NCBI RefSeq assembly: GCF_002843385.1
Contig: NZ_MVDE01000006.1
Span: 1 to 64,000 of the forward strand
Direction: 5' to 3'
Origin: Labilibaculum manganireducens
Lineage (GTDB): Bacteria; Bacteroidota; Bacteroidia; Bacteroidales; Marinifilaceae
Length of the DNA stretch: 64,000 bases
In this document: positions 34,480 through 43,294 of the stretch, in pieces
How the letters are laid out: each line of letters starts with the position of its first letter
Numbering within the stretch: position 1 is the first letter of the stretch
The notes under the pieces: model-generated
Database searches by the model: none
What the model was told of the DNA's origin: nothing
The model's input: only the letters and a program-made list of their open reading frames with translations
Position numbers and translations under genes: made by a program

Positions 34480-34859
34480 GGAAATTAACAGGCGACTTCA
34501 TTATTTCATCATATATATTATTTATCTGTTGAAACAATGAGGTATGGGGATAGAGCGGAATTTGGCGATCTGTTTAAAGGTGTTCTTCACGTTTATAGAG
34601 TTTGTGAATATTAATATGTTTACATGCAGCTATTTTTGATTAGGTGACTTTTTTTGTTTTTCGGATAGTGGAGATTGATCTTAAATGGACACTATAGGTA
34701 TGGTATATTCAGAGTACCATTTAGATTTTTGCATTGATTCTTTTATTTATTCTGAAGAACATCCAATTAAAGTTGTGCAGATATTGTAGAAAACGTATTT
34801 TGTACTTTTATTTTGAACCTTACAATTTAATAGAACCTAAACCTAAACTCAGAACTGAA
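34480..34859. other. Leader region of GH27
   Basis: TATTTTTG at 34631-34638 matches TAnnTTTG. The 31-nt element (34665-34695) follows. A 34-codon reading frame starts inside it (34685, MDTIGMVYSEYHLDFCIDSF) but has no RBS and no recognisable content. The GH27 frame is open from 34734 although its signal peptide begins at 34860. Confidence 0.4.
34665..34695 (+). promoter_or_regulatory. 31-nt inverted-repeat element upstream of GH27, copy 2
   Basis: ATAGTG and CACTAT flank 19 bases ending TTAAATGGA. With flanks it matches the fecR-leader copy (22953-22983) at about 30 of 38 positions, including GATAGTGGA and TTAAATGGACA. The stem here is perfect where copy 1 has one G-T pair. Confidence 0.55.
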
Positions 34860-36224
34860 ATGAGATCATCTATTTTTTTCTTATCCATTTTTACACTGGC
34901 TTTTTTTACTTCCTGCCAATCTAAAAAGACGATTAAAACTTTCAATAAAGACGAATTTAAATCCTGGGCACAAACTCCACCTATGGGTTGGAACAGTTGG
35001 GATTGTTATGGTCCAACCGTTGAAGAACATGAAGTGAAAGCCAATGCTGATTATATGGCAGAAAAACTAAAAGATTATGGTTGGGAGTACATCGTGGTGG
35101 ATATTCGCTGGTTTGTCGAAAATGACAAAGCAGGAGGATACAACCAAACCGATCCACACTATGTGATTGATGAATACGGACGTTACCAACCTGCGGTAAA
35201 TCGGTTTCCTTCAGCAAAAGACGGTAAAGGGTTTAAAGAACTAGCTAACTACATTCACAATAAAGGCTTAAAATTTGGGATTCATATCATGCGAGGTATA
35301 CCGAAAGTGGCTGTAGAAAATAAATTGCCAATTAAAGGAACAGACGGTATTACAGCCGATCAGATCTATTCAACCGAACTCCAATGTGAATGGTTGAAGG
35401 ATAATTATACAATTACAGCAGATAAACCAGGTGCACAGGAATATTATAACTCAATTTTTGAATTGTATGCCGAATGGGGGGTTGATTTCATTAAAATTGA
35501 TGACTTGTCACGCCCATATCATCAAGGGGAAATTGAACTGATTCGCAATGCAATTGACCAGTGCGGTCGTCCTATTGTCCTTAGCACTTCACCGGGCGAA
35601 ACACCCATTGAAGCAGGGAAACATGTGCAAAATCATGCCAATATGTGGAGAATGGTTGACGATGTATGGGATACCTGGCCACACATCACTCATTTAATGG
35701 ATATTTGCCAAAAATGGTATCCTTACATCGCACCCGGCACCTGGCCCGATTGTGATATGATTCCATTGGGACGCATCTCTATTCGCGGGGAACGTGGAAA
35801 TGACCGCATGACCCGTTTGAGCAAGGATGAACAATACACGCTGATGACTTTGTTCTCAATTTTCAAATCACCCTTAATGTTTGGAGGTGATCTTCCAAGT
35901 AATGATGAGTTTACACTTTCCTTGCTGACTAATAAAGAAGTGTTGGAAATGCACCGCGTAGGAATTAATGTACATCAGCTTTTTCAAAAGGATGGCAAGC
36001 TTGCCATTACTTCTAAAAATTCCGTTACCGGTGATGTTTATCTTGCCCTTTTCAATATTTCAGATTCGCCTGTGAAAGTTGCTGTAGAGCTAAATGAAAT
36101 TGGCGTAGATTCAAACTGTAAGGTGATTAATTTGTGGACGGGAGAAGAAATCAGCACGACTTCGGATACATTTGGCCGCGAATTAGCTGCTCATGCTTGT
36201 GGATTGTTCAAATTCATACAGTAG
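34860..36224 (+). CDS. GH27 glycosidase (alpha-galactosidase or beta-L-arabinopyranosidase)
   Basis: Secreted retaining glycosidase. I place the start at 34860, where MRSSIFFLSIFTLAFFTSC forms a lipoprotein signal; 42 codons upstream are open but read as untranslated. The barrel begins TPPMGWNSWDCYGP, the GH27 hallmark. The nucleophile is Asp214 in FIKIDDLS, and the acid/base is Asp268 in RMVDD. The C-terminal beta domain includes VYLALFNISDSPVKV. GH27 enzymes release alpha-D-galactose or the sterically similar beta-L-arabinopyranose; the arabinose-rich neighbourhood leaves both open. It lies between the 31-nt element and a pair of dispersed repeats. Confidence 0.85.
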   Translation: MRSSIFFLSIFTLAFFTSCQSKKTIKTFNKDEFKSWAQTPPMGWNSWDCYGPTVEEHEVKANADYMAEKLKDYGWEYIVVDIRWFVENDKAGGYNQTDPHYVIDEYGRYQPAVNRFPSAKDGKGFKELANYIHNKGLKFGIHIMRGIPKVAVENKLPIKGTDGITADQIYSTELQCEWLKDNYTITADKPGAQEYYNSIFELYAEWGVDFIKIDDLSRPYHQGEIELIRNAIDQCGRPIVLSTSPGETPIEAGKHVQNHANMWRMVDDVWDTWPHITHLMDICQKWYPYIAPGTWPDCDMIPLGRISIRGERGNDRMTRLSKDEQYTLMTLFSIFKSPLMFGGDLPSNDEFTLSLLTNKEVLEMHRVGINVHQLFQKDGKLAITSKNSVTGDVYLALFNISDSPVKVAVELNEIGVDSNCKVINLWTGEEISTTSDTFGRELAAHACGLFKFIQ

Positions 36225-36255
36225 AATAATTTTAAGACAGAAACATAATACACTA

Positions 36256-36367
36256 TGAAACGTCCATGTATAAAGCTTTCTACACACAGGGAGATGATTA
36301 TATGGTAAGTTCTCCCGAAACAAGTTCGGGACAGGCTATATGGCAAATGAAAACAAATTATAATCAT
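36256..36367 (+). repeat. ATGAAACG repeat, unit B1 (long form)
   Basis: 112 bases. Starts ATGAAACGTCCATG, carries CACACAGGGAGATGATTA and the CCCGAAACAAGTTCGGG hairpin, and ends TTATAATCAT immediately before unit B2. It begins 31 bases past the GH27 stop. Confidence 0.82.
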
Positions 36368-36487
36368 ATGAAACGTCCATGACAAGGATATTTTGACACA
36401 CAGGGAGATGATTATTCCAAGCATGGTAAGTTCTCCCGAAACAAGTTCGGGACAGGCTATATGACAAAAACTTAAAATTATAAACAT
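36368..36487 (+). repeat. ATGAAACG repeat, unit B2 (long form)
   Basis: 120 bases, almost identical to unit A1 at 8972-9090. It ends TTATAAACAT immediately before the ATGAAACG that is the start codon region of the GH51 gene, so the repeat forms the whole 5' leader next to that gene. Confidence 0.85.
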
Positions 36488-39079
36488 ATGAAACGATTTT
36501 ATTTATTGCTGAGCCTTATTGTTTTATCGTTATTTCAGACCGTGTTCGCTAACGAACCCGATTCAGCTTTTGTGTTTTCTTATGCTGCAGTTAAAAATAA
36601 CGGCAGCAACGGAATGCATTACGCCTGGAGTACCGATAAAAAAAACTGGCATGGCATTGGTCCGGAATATAGATTCCTTTTCAGTGATTTTGGGCGTTGG
36701 GGAAGTCAAAAAAGATTGATCACACCCTATCTATTTCTGGATCAGAAGGAACAGTGGCACTGCATTTGGACTTTAAATGAAGAAGTGGGGCAGTTTGCAC
36801 ATGCAGCCACCACCGATTTATTTACCTGGGGCAGACAAGCCTATCCCTATGTAATGGACAAAGGCAATGTTCTTTTGCCGGAAATTTCCTTTCAGACTGG
36901 CTCAGGAAATTATCTGATTAGCTGGCTGAGCGATCATGATGGAAGTAAAAAGGTATATAAAACTACGACTACAGATTTTAAAACCTATACAAAGACCGTT
37001 GAAGGAAGCAAAAGTGATCGTTTAAACGACCGCGTTGTTGTTATGATTGATGGTGAAAAACAAACAGGTATCATTCAAAAAACATCATGGAAAATAATTG
37101 ATGGTTTGATTAAACATTATGAATGGAGTCAGTACCATGAACAACAAAGAAATGAAAGTCTGAGTGAAGATTCTCAACGATTCAAATCATTAAAAGCGCT
37201 GGATGCTGAAATTTCCATCGATTTGAAAAAAAGTAAGTCCATTAGCGATTTATTGATTGGAATATTTTTTGAGGATATTAATTATGCTGCCGACGGAGGT
37301 TTGTATGCCGAATTAATTCAAAACCGTGGATTTGAATATGCTCTAAGTGACAGAGAAGGGCATGACAAGAATTGGAATAGTACAACGGCATGGAATTTCA
37401 CCGGTGATAAAAACAGTTTTATTATTGATACGGTTACTCCGATCCACCCCAATCAAAAACACTACGCTGTTTTATCGATTAAAAAGCAGGGTGAGGCCTT
37501 GGTTAACGAAGGTTTTGATGGCATTCCTGTGAAAGCCGGTGACAAATACAACTTTTCTGTTTTTGTTCGAGGCTTGGATGGGGCTAAAGGGAAATTACTG
37601 ATTCGTTTGGTGGATGAAAACGGGAAAGTATATGCTGAAGCTTTCGGCAAAAGCATTAGTTCAGATTGGAAAAAACAGGAATTTGTGATCATTGCAAACG
37701 GTGATAGTGATAAAACTCATTTGGAAATAGTTCCGCAATTTACGGGCAAAGTGGCATTGGATATGGTTTCTCTTTTTCCAGAGAATACATTCAAAGAGAG
37801 AAAGAACGGCTTGCGGGCAGATTTGGCTCAAACAATTGCCGATATTCATCCTCGCTTTATCCGTTTTCCAGGTGGTTGTGTAGCACATGGCGATGGTCTT
37901 GACAATATCTATCGCTGGAAAAACACGATTGGCCCGCTGGAAGCCCGGATGCCGCAACGGAATATCTGGGGGTATCATCAAACTGCAGGCTTGGGTTATT
38001 TTGAATATTTTCAGTATTGCGAAGATATTGGCGCTGAACCATTGCCGGTGCTGGCTGCAGGTGTGCCCTGTCAGAACTCCGCAACGGGAGGAGACGGACA
38101 ACAAGGCGGCATTCCAATGTGCGACATGGGTGATTATGTGCAGGAAATTCTCGACCTGATTGAATGGGCCAATGGGGATAAAAATACCACGTGGGGAAAA
38201 CGAAGAGCTGAAGCCGGACATCCTCAGCCTTTTAATCTGAAATACATTGGAATTGGAAATGAAGATCTGATTACTGATATTTTCGAGGAACGTTTTACCA
38301 TGATTTTCAAAGCTATTCAGGAAAAATATCCTGAAATCACAGTAATTGGTACTGTTGGCCCAACTTATATGGGCACCGATTACAGAGAAGGCTGGGAATT
38401 GGCTACAAAATTAAATGTTCCAATGGTAGACGAACACTACTATCAGTCTCCTGGCTGGTTCTTAAATAATCAAAACTATTACGACAAATATGACCGTTCC
38501 AAAGCCAAAGTATATTTAGGAGAATATGCAGCACACATAGCCGGCCGTAAAATGAATATCGAAACTGCCCTTTGCGAAGCATTGCACCTGAGTAATGTAG
38601 AACGCAACGGCGATGTGGTTAGTATGACATCTTTTGCACCATTACTGGCCAAAGAAGGACACACACAATGGAATCCGGATCTGATTTATTTCAACAACAC
38701 AGAAGTGAAGCCCACGGTTGATTATTACGTACAAAAACTTTATGGTCAAAATTCTGGCGATGAATATATTCCTTCAGCAATCACTTTGTCTGATAACCGA
38801 AAGGAACTAAAAAAACGAATAATTTCATCGCTGGTGCACGATAGTAAAACAGGTGATTACATTTTGAAACTAACTAACCTGCTGCCGGTTGAAGTGAACT
38901 CAACGATTAATTTGGAACAACTTCAGATAAAAGAAACAGAAGCAGTTGTAACCATTTTAAAGGGTGAACTTATCAACGTAAACTGCACACCGGTAAAAAG
39001 TTCAATGGTTATCAATAAACAGTTTAATTATCGTATACCTGCGTACTCTTTCTCTATCATTCGAATCAAATCAGAATAA
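36488..39079 (+). CDS. GH51 alpha-L-arabinofuranosidase with degenerate GH43-like N-terminal domain
   Basis: Secreted retaining arabinofuranosidase. A signal peptide (MKRFYLLLSLIVLSLFQTVFA) is followed by a GH43-like partial propeller (about residues 24-215; FVFSYAAVKNNGSNGMHYAW), in which the catalytic RDP Asp is absent. A carbohydrate-binding, CBM4/9-like jelly roll (about 255-435) follows, then the GH51 barrel and C-terminal sandwich (about 440-863). Acid/base Glu592 is in GIGNEDL and nucleophile Glu679 in YLGEYAAH. The start codon directly follows a dispersed repeat. It is 17 bases from the next GH51 gene, so they are cotranscribed. Confidence 0.88.
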   Translation: MKRFYLLLSLIVLSLFQTVFANEPDSAFVFSYAAVKNNGSNGMHYAWSTDKKNWHGIGPEYRFLFSDFGRWGSQKRLITPYLFLDQKEQWHCIWTLNEEVGQFAHAATTDLFTWGRQAYPYVMDKGNVLLPEISFQTGSGNYLISWLSDHDGSKKVYKTTTTDFKTYTKTVEGSKSDRLNDRVVVMIDGEKQTGIIQKTSWKIIDGLIKHYEWSQYHEQQRNESLSEDSQRFKSLKALDAEISIDLKKSKSISDLLIGIFFEDINYAADGGLYAELIQNRGFEYALSDREGHDKNWNSTTAWNFTGDKNSFIIDTVTPIHPNQKHYAVLSIKKQGEALVNEGFDGIPVKAGDKYNFSVFVRGLDGAKGKLLIRLVDENGKVYAEAFGKSISSDWKKQEFVIIANGDSDKTHLEIVPQFTGKVALDMVSLFPENTFKERKNGLRADLAQTIADIHPRFIRFPGGCVAHGDGLDNIYRWKNTIGPLEARMPQRNIWGYHQTAGLGYFEYFQYCEDIGAEPLPVLAAGVPCQNSATGGDGQQGGIPMCDMGDYVQEILDLIEWANGDKNTTWGKRRAEAGHPQPFNLKYIGIGNEDLITDIFEERFTMIFKAIQEKYPEITVIGTVGPTYMGTDYREGWELATKLNVPMVDEHYYQSPGWFLNNQNYYDKYDRSKAKVYLGEYAAHIAGRKMNIETALCEALHLSNVERNGDVVSMTSFAPLLAKEGHTQWNPDLIYFNNTEVKPTVDYYVQKLYGQNSGDEYIPSAITLSDNRKELKKRIISSLVHDSKTGDYILKLTNLLPVEVNSTINLEQLQIKETEAVVTILKGELINVNCTPVKSSMVINKQFNYRIPAYSFSIIRIKSE

Positions 39080-39096
39080 AAATAATATTTACTAAA

Positions 39097-41055
39097 ATGA
39101 AATTAAAAAAACAGATTAAAAGGCCGTTGATATTTATATCACTCTTCATTCTACCTTATTTTTCGATCTTCGCTCAGAATAATTTTGTGATTGATGTAAA
39201 GAATGTTGGTGCAGAAATACAGCCTGAAATGTACGGCGTGTTTTTCGAAGATATCAACTTTGGTGCCGATGGTGGATTGTATGCAGAGTTGATTAAAAAT
39301 CGTTCTTTCGAGTTTGATCATCCCTTTTTAGGGTGGACTCCTTTTGGTGATGTAAAAGTTCAGCAGGAATCGCCTTGTTTCGATAAAAATCCAAATTATG
39401 TCCGTTTTAACGAAAAAGGCCTTAGAACTGGTACCGGACTCGAAAATAATGGTTTCACAGGCATTGGATTTCATCAGTATGATGAATATTTGTTTTCATT
39501 TTATGCGAGATCAATTAGCAATGATGAAAATAAATTTAAGGTAGAATTACTAAATGCCGGCAATGCTGCAATTGGAACCAGTGAAATTTTAGTACAAGGA
39601 AGTGACTGGAAAAAATATACATGTACAATAAAAGCTAAGGAAACAGAAGCAAAAGGTAAAATCCGATTCATTTTGGAAACCGCAGGAACAGTTGATGTTG
39701 ACCACATTTCTCTATTTCCGAAAGAAACATGGAAAGGCAGGAAAAATGGATTGCGCAAGGATCTTGCTCAGGCATTGTATGACTTGCACCCGGGTGTTTT
39801 ACGTTTTCCAGGTGGATGTATTGTCGAGGGAAATACCTTAAAAACCCGTTATCAATGGAAAAATAGTGTTGGTCCGGCTGAGAACAGACCTTTGAATATC
39901 AACAGGTGGTTTTATACTTTCAAATATCATTTCTTTCCGGATTACTATCAAAGTTATGGTTTAGGCTTTTTTGAATACTTTTTGCTTAGCGAGGATATTG
40001 GAGCAGAACCTTTGCCTGTATTAAGCTGCGGTTTGGCTTGTCAGTACGAAAGTAAAGAGTGCGTTGCGGTTGACAGCCTTGATTCATATATTCAGGATGC
40101 GGTTGATTTAATTGAATTTGCCAATGGGGAAGTTAGTACTAAATGGGGAAAAGTGCGGGCAGAAATGGGACATCCCGAACCTTTTAATTTGAAAATGATT
40201 GCTATTGGTAATGAGCAATGGGGAGAAGTGTATGTAGAGCGACTGGAGAAATTTGTGAAAGTAATACGGGAAAAGCATCCTGAAATTAAAATTGTCGGCG
40301 GTTCCGGTCCTTCTTCTGATGGCAAGCAGTTTGAATACCTGTGGCCAAAAATGAAAGAATTAAAAGTTGATCTTGTTGATGAGCATTATTACAAAAATCC
40401 TGAATGGTTTTATAAGAATGCAAAGAGATATGATACATATGACCGAAAAGGGCCAAAAGTTTTTGCCGGCGAATATGCAGCACACGATAAGGATAAGGCA
40501 AATAATTTGCGTGCAGCATTGGCTGAAGCGGCATTCATGACAGGGTTGGAGCGAAATGCTGATATCGTTCACATGGCAACTTATGCTCCGTTATTCGCTC
40601 ATGTTGATGCCTGGCAATGGCGTCCGGATATGATCTGGTTCGATAATCTTACTTCTGTTTGCACTCCAAATTATTACGTTCAAAAAATGTATGCTAAAAA
40701 TGCTGGAACAAACGTGCTTTCAATAAAATCGAAGGATGAAAACATTACAGGACAAGATAGTTTGTATGCAAGTGCCGTATTGGATCATGAAAACTCAGAG
40801 ATAATCGTTAAAGTGGTAAATATATCTTCTGTTAATCATGAAATAAATATCAAACTGGATGGATTAAAAAAATCCTTTGAAGACAAAGAGGTGAAGATAA
40901 CTTGTCTGCATTCAAATAATCCTGACTTACAAAATACATTGGCAGCTCCTTTGGCAATTGTACCGGGAAATTATTCCATTAGCTCTGAAAAAAACAGCTT
41001 TAAACTTTTGGCAGCGGGCAATGCTTTTTACGTGTGCCGTCTAAAAATTAAATAA
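39097..41055 (+). CDS. GH51 alpha-L-arabinofuranosidase
   Basis: Secreted enzyme releasing alpha-L-arabinofuranosyl residues. A signal peptide (residues 1-27, ending IFA-Q) is followed by an N-terminal strand region FGVFFEDINFGADGG-like (residues 45-65, GVFFEDINFGADGGLYAE) and a CBM4/9-like domain (about 75-215). The GH51 barrel has acid/base Glu373 in AIGNEQW and nucleophile Glu459 in FAGEYAAH. It is a paralogue of the preceding gene without the GH43-like extension; the two probably differ in linkage or chain-length preference. The downstream GH43 gene starts 20 bases after the stop. Confidence 0.92.
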   Translation: MKLKKQIKRPLIFISLFILPYFSIFAQNNFVIDVKNVGAEIQPEMYGVFFEDINFGADGGLYAELIKNRSFEFDHPFLGWTPFGDVKVQQESPCFDKNPNYVRFNEKGLRTGTGLENNGFTGIGFHQYDEYLFSFYARSISNDENKFKVELLNAGNAAIGTSEILVQGSDWKKYTCTIKAKETEAKGKIRFILETAGTVDVDHISLFPKETWKGRKNGLRKDLAQALYDLHPGVLRFPGGCIVEGNTLKTRYQWKNSVGPAENRPLNINRWFYTFKYHFFPDYYQSYGLGFFEYFLLSEDIGAEPLPVLSCGLACQYESKECVAVDSLDSYIQDAVDLIEFANGEVSTKWGKVRAEMGHPEPFNLKMIAIGNEQWGEVYVERLEKFVKVIREKHPEIKIVGGSGPSSDGKQFEYLWPKMKELKVDLVDEHYYKNPEWFYKNAKRYDTYDRKGPKVFAGEYAAHDKDKANNLRAALAEAAFMTGLERNADIVHMATYAPLFAHVDAWQWRPDMIWFDNLTSVCTPNYYVQKMYAKNAGTNVLSIKSKDENITGQDSLYASAVLDHENSEIIVKVVNISSVNHEINIKLDGLKKSFEDKEVKITCLHSNNPDLQNTLAAPLAIVPGNYSISSEKNSFKLLAAGNAFYVCRLKIK

Positions 41056-41075
41056 TAAATCTAAACTTGAAATAT

Positions 41076-43253
41076 ATGTTTTCAAAACCAAAAAAGCACA
41101 TGATATTAATTTCCGGACTCTGTTTTTTTGTATTCAGTGTCTTGTTTGGCTGCAGCTCTGATAAAGCAGGAAATGATACCAGTGCCTATTTATTCGCCTA
41201 TTTTACAGGCAATGCTCCCGGCGAAGAAGCCATTCATTTTGCAGTAAGCGAAGATGGTTATCACTATCGGGCTCTCAATAACAATCAGGCTGTAATTGAT
41301 TCAAAACAAATCAGTACTTCGGGTGGTGTGCGCGATCCTCATATTTTGCGCGGAGAGGATGGAAAAACATTTTACATGGTAGCCACCGACTTATTTGTAC
41401 CGGAACAGGGTTGGAATAATTATGCGATGATTTTGTTGAAATCAACAGATCTAATTCATTGGGAAAGTTCTGTTGTAAACATTCCCGAGACTTTCAAGAA
41501 TGAGTTTTCCGATGTGAATCGTGTGTGGGCACCGCAAACAATCTACGACGAAGCCACTAAAAAATACATGGTTTATTTTTCAATGAAGCAGGGAGATGAT
41601 CCTGATAAAATCTATTATGCATACGCAAATGCTGATTTTTCGGGACTCGAATCAGCACCTGAACAACTTTATTTTCCGCCGGAAGAAAGCAATACAAAAG
41701 CTTGTATTGATGGTGATATCGTCTTTTTCAACGGGAAGTATCATTTGTTTCATAAAGCCGAAGATGGCGACCCTGGCATTAAATTGGCCGTTTCAGATCA
41801 ATTAACAGAAGGTTATCAGCTGGTTAGCGATAAAAGAATGGATTGTGAAACCAGTCCTGTGGAAGGAAGTGGGATTTTCAAATTAAATAACTGCAACGAC
41901 TGGATTCTGATGTACGACCTTTATACCAAAGGTGGTTATCAATTTACGAGAAGTACTGATTTAGAGAGTTTCACTGTAATCGATCAGGATATTTCGATGA
42001 ATTTTCACCCAAGACATGGTACGGTGATGCCAATTACTGATAAAGAATTAAAATTACTGGTATCAACTTACAGCAATTACGACGATTTACTGGTTGATGC
42101 CAGTTCTCCTTTACTAAAGAAGAACAATGTCTGCTTTAAAGCTCAGGATAAGACAATTTATCTTCCTGTAAAAACCGGAGCAGACATGAATCATTTCGAT
42201 CCGGAATTCAAAACCTTTTCAGGAATTTCTTATAGTCCCAAAGGGGCACAGGATTTCTCGAAAGGATCGGTGAAATACACGTTTAAAATTGATGGAAAAG
42301 AAAGTCAAAACTTCGAGGTATCGGTTTCGGAAGATCACAACCCTGTTTTGGAAGGTTACAAAGCCGATCCTGACATTCTGTATTCTGAGAAAACCGGCAA
42401 ATATTACATATACCCAACCAGCGATGGTTTCAATAACTGGTCGGGTTATAAATTCAGTGTGTTTTCATCCGATAATTTAGTTGACTGGACCGACGAAGGT
42501 GTTATTATTGACCTAAAAAAAGATGTTAGCTGGGCCAATAGAAATGCCTGGGCACCCTGTATTGTCGAAAAGAAAATCGACGGACAGTACAAGTATTTCT
42601 ATTATTTTACTGCAGCACAAAAAATAGGTGTGGCTGTGGCCGATAACCCTACGGGGCCGTTTGTTGACAGTGGAAAAGCATTGATTGATAAAAAGCCAAA
42701 AGGAATTACAAATGGGCAGGAAATTGATCCCGATGTATTTACCGATCCTAAAACCGGCAAAAGTTACCTGTATTGGGGGAATGGTTATATGGCCGCAGCC
42801 GAATTGAATGATGATATGGTTTCTATCAACGAAAAAACCACAAAATTGATGAATGTTGATAACACTTATCGTGAAGGCAGCTATGTAATTTACCGCAATG
42901 GAATCTACTATTTTATGTGGTCGGAAGATGATACCCGAAGTCCGAATTACAAAGTGCGCTATGCCACTTCAGATTCGCCGGTGGGAAAATTGACGATTCC
43001 AGAAAATAACATTGTAATCCGACAAGATAAAGATCAGGAGATTTATGCCACAGGACACAATTCAGCCATTCAAATTCCTGGCAAAGACGAATGGTATTTG
43101 GTATATCATCGTTTTACCCGTCCAAAAGGAATTACAATGGGAAGAGCCGGTGGATTTCACCGCGAAGTGTGTATTGATAAATTGGAATTTGATGCCGGTG
43201 GAAGTATAAAAGAAGTAAAGCCAACTCTTTCAGGTATCGATGCTCTTAATTAA
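41076..43253 (+). CDS. Tandem GH43-GH43 glycosidase
   Basis: Secreted two-domain enzyme. I use the ATG at 41076 (the frame opens at a TTG at 41067). Lipoprotein signal SVLFGC. Domain 1 (about residues 40-330) has base Asp87 in GVRDPHI, CIDGDIVF, and acid Glu in SPVEGSG. Domain 2 (about 420-722) has base Asp431 in YKADPDI, then EIDPDVF and acid Glu in YREGSYV. Both five-bladed propellers keep all three catalytic carboxylates, so both look active, most likely as alpha-L-arabinofuranosidases or related exo-enzymes. Two active sites in one chain suggest a paired cut of a branched side chain. Confidence 0.85.
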   Translation: MFSKPKKHMILISGLCFFVFSVLFGCSSDKAGNDTSAYLFAYFTGNAPGEEAIHFAVSEDGYHYRALNNNQAVIDSKQISTSGGVRDPHILRGEDGKTFYMVATDLFVPEQGWNNYAMILLKSTDLIHWESSVVNIPETFKNEFSDVNRVWAPQTIYDEATKKYMVYFSMKQGDDPDKIYYAYANADFSGLESAPEQLYFPPEESNTKACIDGDIVFFNGKYHLFHKAEDGDPGIKLAVSDQLTEGYQLVSDKRMDCETSPVEGSGIFKLNNCNDWILMYDLYTKGGYQFTRSTDLESFTVIDQDISMNFHPRHGTVMPITDKELKLLVSTYSNYDDLLVDASSPLLKKNNVCFKAQDKTIYLPVKTGADMNHFDPEFKTFSGISYSPKGAQDFSKGSVKYTFKIDGKESQNFEVSVSEDHNPVLEGYKADPDILYSEKTGKYYIYPTSDGFNNWSGYKFSVFSSDNLVDWTDEGVIIDLKKDVSWANRNAWAPCIVEKKIDGQYKYFYYFTAAQKIGVAVADNPTGPFVDSGKALIDKKPKGITNGQEIDPDVFTDPKTGKSYLYWGNGYMAAAELNDDMVSINEKTTKLMNVDNTYREGSYVIYRNGIYYFMWSEDDTRSPNYKVRYATSDSPVGKLTIPENNIVIRQDKDQEIYATGHNSAIQIPGKDEWYLVYHRFTRPKGITMGRAGGFHREVCIDKLEFDAGGSIKEVKPTLSGIDALN

Positions 43254-43294
43254 GAATGGATTGCTGAGTGTTTAATTATCAAATACTGTACACA

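Noticed and set aside
36191-36487. 98-codon minus-strand frame containing ACPELVSGEL
   Set aside because: Same dispersed repeat read on the opposite strand, overlapping the GH27 end.
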